Shown: in pieces, positions 62,688-64,000 of the stretch | Numbering within the stretch: the first letter of the stretch is position 1 | How the letters are laid out: the number at the start of each line of letters is the position of its first letter | Assembly (NCBI RefSeq): GCF_015709515.1 | Contig: NZ_JADNQZ010000056.1 | Coordinates: 62,001 to 126,000 of the forward strand | DNA length: 64,000 nucleotides | Source: Methylocystis sp. H62 | GTDB lineage: Bacteria > Pseudomonadota > Alphaproteobacteria > Rhizobiales > Beijerinckiaceae | Direction of reading: 5' to 3' | Position numbers and translations under genes: made by a program | Notes under the pieces: model-generated | Told to the model about the DNA's origin: nothing | The model's input: the letters and a program-made list of their open reading frames with translations, nothing else | The model's database searches: none

Positions 62688-63980
62688 ATGAAGCGCATCG
62701 CCTTTGCCCTGCTCGCCCTTTGCGTCCCCGGCACGCTGACCGCGCAAGAAGCGCCGCGCGCGTCCGCAGACGCTCCTAAGGACACGGCGACGCCGGCGCA
62801 ATCAGCGCCGCCGGCGGCGATGAGTCACCATCCCGCCGCCGCCTGCGCCGAAGCGAAGGTGGATTGCGCGGCGACCGCGGTTCCCGCCTTTGCGAAGGAC
62901 GGACGGCTGTGGGTCGCCTTCTCCGTCGGCAAGAGCCTTTACGCAGCCGCCTCCTCGGATAATGGCGCGACGTTTTCCGCGCCGACCGCCATCGCCACGG
63001 TCGGCGACGGAATGATCGACGCGCATGGCGACGCGCGTCCGAAAATCGTCGCGCTCAAAGACGGGACGCTGCTCGCGAGCTATACGACACGGCCCGACAA
63101 GCAGATGATCGGCACGATCTTCACCGCTCGCTCGACGGACGGCGGCAAGACCTTTTCAGCGCCGCAGGCGCTTCTGAGCGAAGGCGGTCAGCGCTTCGAC
63201 AGCATCGTCGTCAATCGCAAGGGGCGCATCTACGCCGGTTGGCTCGACAAGACGCATGCGCTCAAAGCCAAGGCCGAAGGCAAGGAGTTTCTCGGCAGCG
63301 GCGTCGCCTTCGCCTATTCGGATGACGGCGGCAAGACCTTCAAAGGCAAGTCGATCCTGATCGATCACGCCTGCGAATGCTGCCGCATGTCGAGTGCGCT
63401 CGATAAGGACGGAACGCCGGTCTTCGCCTGGCGACAGGTGCTGGATGGCAATGTTCGCGACCATATGGTCGCGAAGCTTTCCGCGGACGCCGCGCAAGCG
63501 ACGGCGACGCGCGTTTCCGACGACGACTGGGCGATCAACAGCTGCCCGCATCATGGACCATCGATCGCGATCGACGCCGCCGGCGATTGGCATGTGGTCT
63601 GGTTCACCAAGGGCAAGAAGCGCCAGGGGCTCTATTACGCGCGCAGCCTCGACGCGGGCAAAAGCTTCTCGGAGCCGGAGAAATTCGGCGACGACGCGCG
63701 CGCCGCCGGACATCCGACGCTGATCGCGGCCAAGGGCCGCCTGTATCGCGTCTGGAAGGAATTCGACGGCACGACGACGACGATCGCCATGCAAATGTCG
63801 CGCGACAACGGCAAGAGCTGGAGCGCGCCGCGCGTCGTGGCGCAAACCTTGGACGCCTCCGACCATCCGGAGCTCATCGCCCATAATGGCGCGGCGTATC
63901 TGTCGTGGCTGACGCATAAGGAAGGCTATCGCCTGATGCCGCTGCCGCGAGACGAAAAAAGCGCGGCCGCCTTGCGCTGA
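62688..63980 (+). CDS. Secreted sialidase-fold (Asp-box propeller) protein with Cys motifs
   Basis: A 430-residue exported protein with a signal peptide (KRIAFALLALCVPGTLTAQE). It has five Asp boxes (SxDxGxTF type: SSDNGATF, STDGGKTF, SDDGGKTF, SLDAGKSF, SRDNGKSW) typical of BNR-type beta-propellers. Unusual features are a CECC motif at 229-232 (IDHACECCRM), a CxxxxxxC pair at 53/60, and SCPHHGP (C286, H288-H289). These could bind metal. The sialidase active-site arginines are not evident, so it is probably not a sialidase. It ends the TonB operon; ATG 62688 has a clear AGGAGAG site. Confidence 0.75.
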   Translation: MKRIAFALLALCVPGTLTAQEAPRASADAPKDTATPAQSAPPAAMSHHPAAACAEAKVDCAATAVPAFAKDGRLWVAFSVGKSLYAAASSDNGATFSAPTAIATVGDGMIDAHGDARPKIVALKDGTLLASYTTRPDKQMIGTIFTARSTDGGKTFSAPQALLSEGGQRFDSIVVNRKGRIYAGWLDKTHALKAKAEGKEFLGSGVAFAYSDDGGKTFKGKSILIDHACECCRMSSALDKDGTPVFAWRQVLDGNVRDHMVAKLSADAAQATATRVSDDDWAINSCPHHGPSIAIDAAGDWHVVWFTKGKKRQGLYYARSLDAGKSFSEPEKFGDDARAAGHPTLIAAKGRLYRVWKEFDGTTTTIAMQMSRDNGKSWSAPRVVAQTLDASDHPELIAHNGAAYLSWLTHKEGYRLMPLPRDEKSAAALR

Positions 63981-63988
63981 TGTCGCGC

Positions 63989-64000
63989 GTCATTCCCGAC
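63989..64000. repeat. Start of dispersed inverted repeat, copy C (cut by window edge)
   Basis: GTCATTCCCGAC at the right edge matches the terminus of copies A and B (18939 and 41450). It lies nine bases after the sialidase-like gene stop. Only the first 12 bases are visible. Confidence 0.6.

Noticed and set aside
62688-63980. True exo-alpha-sialidase
   Set aside because: Asp boxes are present but the arginine triad of sialidases is not evident; the Cys motifs and context point elsewhere.

Overview
The window looks like a chromosomal segment of a high-GC alphaproteobacterium of the order Hyphomicrobiales (Rhizobiales). Four things point there: a ChvI/ChvG two-component pair followed by HPr kinase, a mannose-type EIIA and HPr; an NdvA/ChvA-type beta-1,2-glucan exporter; a transhydrogenase split into three polypeptides; and intergenic palindromes typical of rhizobial relatives. 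Hopanoid-type and copper-uptake-type genes would suit a methanotroph-like family such as Methylocystaceae, but no methane-oxidation gene is present, so that placement is inference.

Layout. 1-3.5 kb: str operon (tuf partial, fusA, rpsG, rpsL) on the minus strand. 3.9-7.7 kb: a glycosyltransferase/sulfotransferase fusion, a secreted tail-collar-domain protein, a YdcH-like protein and an unknown protein. 8.2-14.2 kb: chvI-chvG-hprK-EIIA-ptsH, then the glucan exporter. 14.3-18.9 kb: rpsR-rpsF, a tiny lipoprotein, panB, a TPR-less OGT-like transferase and hemH. 19-30 kb: a YfhO-like membrane protein and a TetR regulator, divergent from a copper-type TonB uptake cluster (uptake-associated protein, DUF2946-like protein, TonB-dependent receptor, LolD/FtsX-type ABC pair, AttH-like protein). 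A 15-bp palindrome occurs once in each orientation in front of the two likely transcription units. 30.4-36.8 kb: envelope/polysaccharide genes (GT4, HpnA-like reductase, two CDP-alcohol phosphotransferase paralogues, Wza-type export lipoprotein, two small secreted proteins). 37-41.3 kb: enoyl-CoA hydratase, CbpA-like DnaJ, ECF sigma/anti-sigma pair, fabI. 41.4-48.3 kb: dispersed repeats, a damaged XRE antitoxin-like gene, an M3 peptidase, an M16 peptidase pair and lspA. 48.6-50.8 kb: groESL under a RpoH-like promoter and a CIRCE element. 50.8-55.7 kb: a short-chain dehydrogenase, a ferritin-like protein, an aa3-oxidase subunit IV-like peptide and the transhydrogenase. 55.8-64 kb: a second TonB module with receptor, two Cys-rich small proteins, ExbB, ExbD, TonB, two secreted TonB-C-terminal-domain proteins and a Cys-rich sialidase-fold protein.

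The most interesting part is the pair of TonB modules about 32 kb apart. The two receptors carry almost the same mature N-terminus (QQSLPTID[IV]GG), both sit next to small DUF2946-like proteins, and the only ExbB-ExbD-TonB set in the window lies in the second module. I read them as one outer-membrane uptake system, probably for copper or a copper chelate. The first module is controlled by a dedicated TetR repressor. The second has unusual extra parts: two anchor-less TonB domains and a secreted propeller with a CECC motif. Other oddities are a CDP-alcohol phosphotransferase paralogue that has lost three of its four catalytic aspartates, and an XRE gene whose 3' end derives from a fragment of the M16 gene 2.5 kb away.
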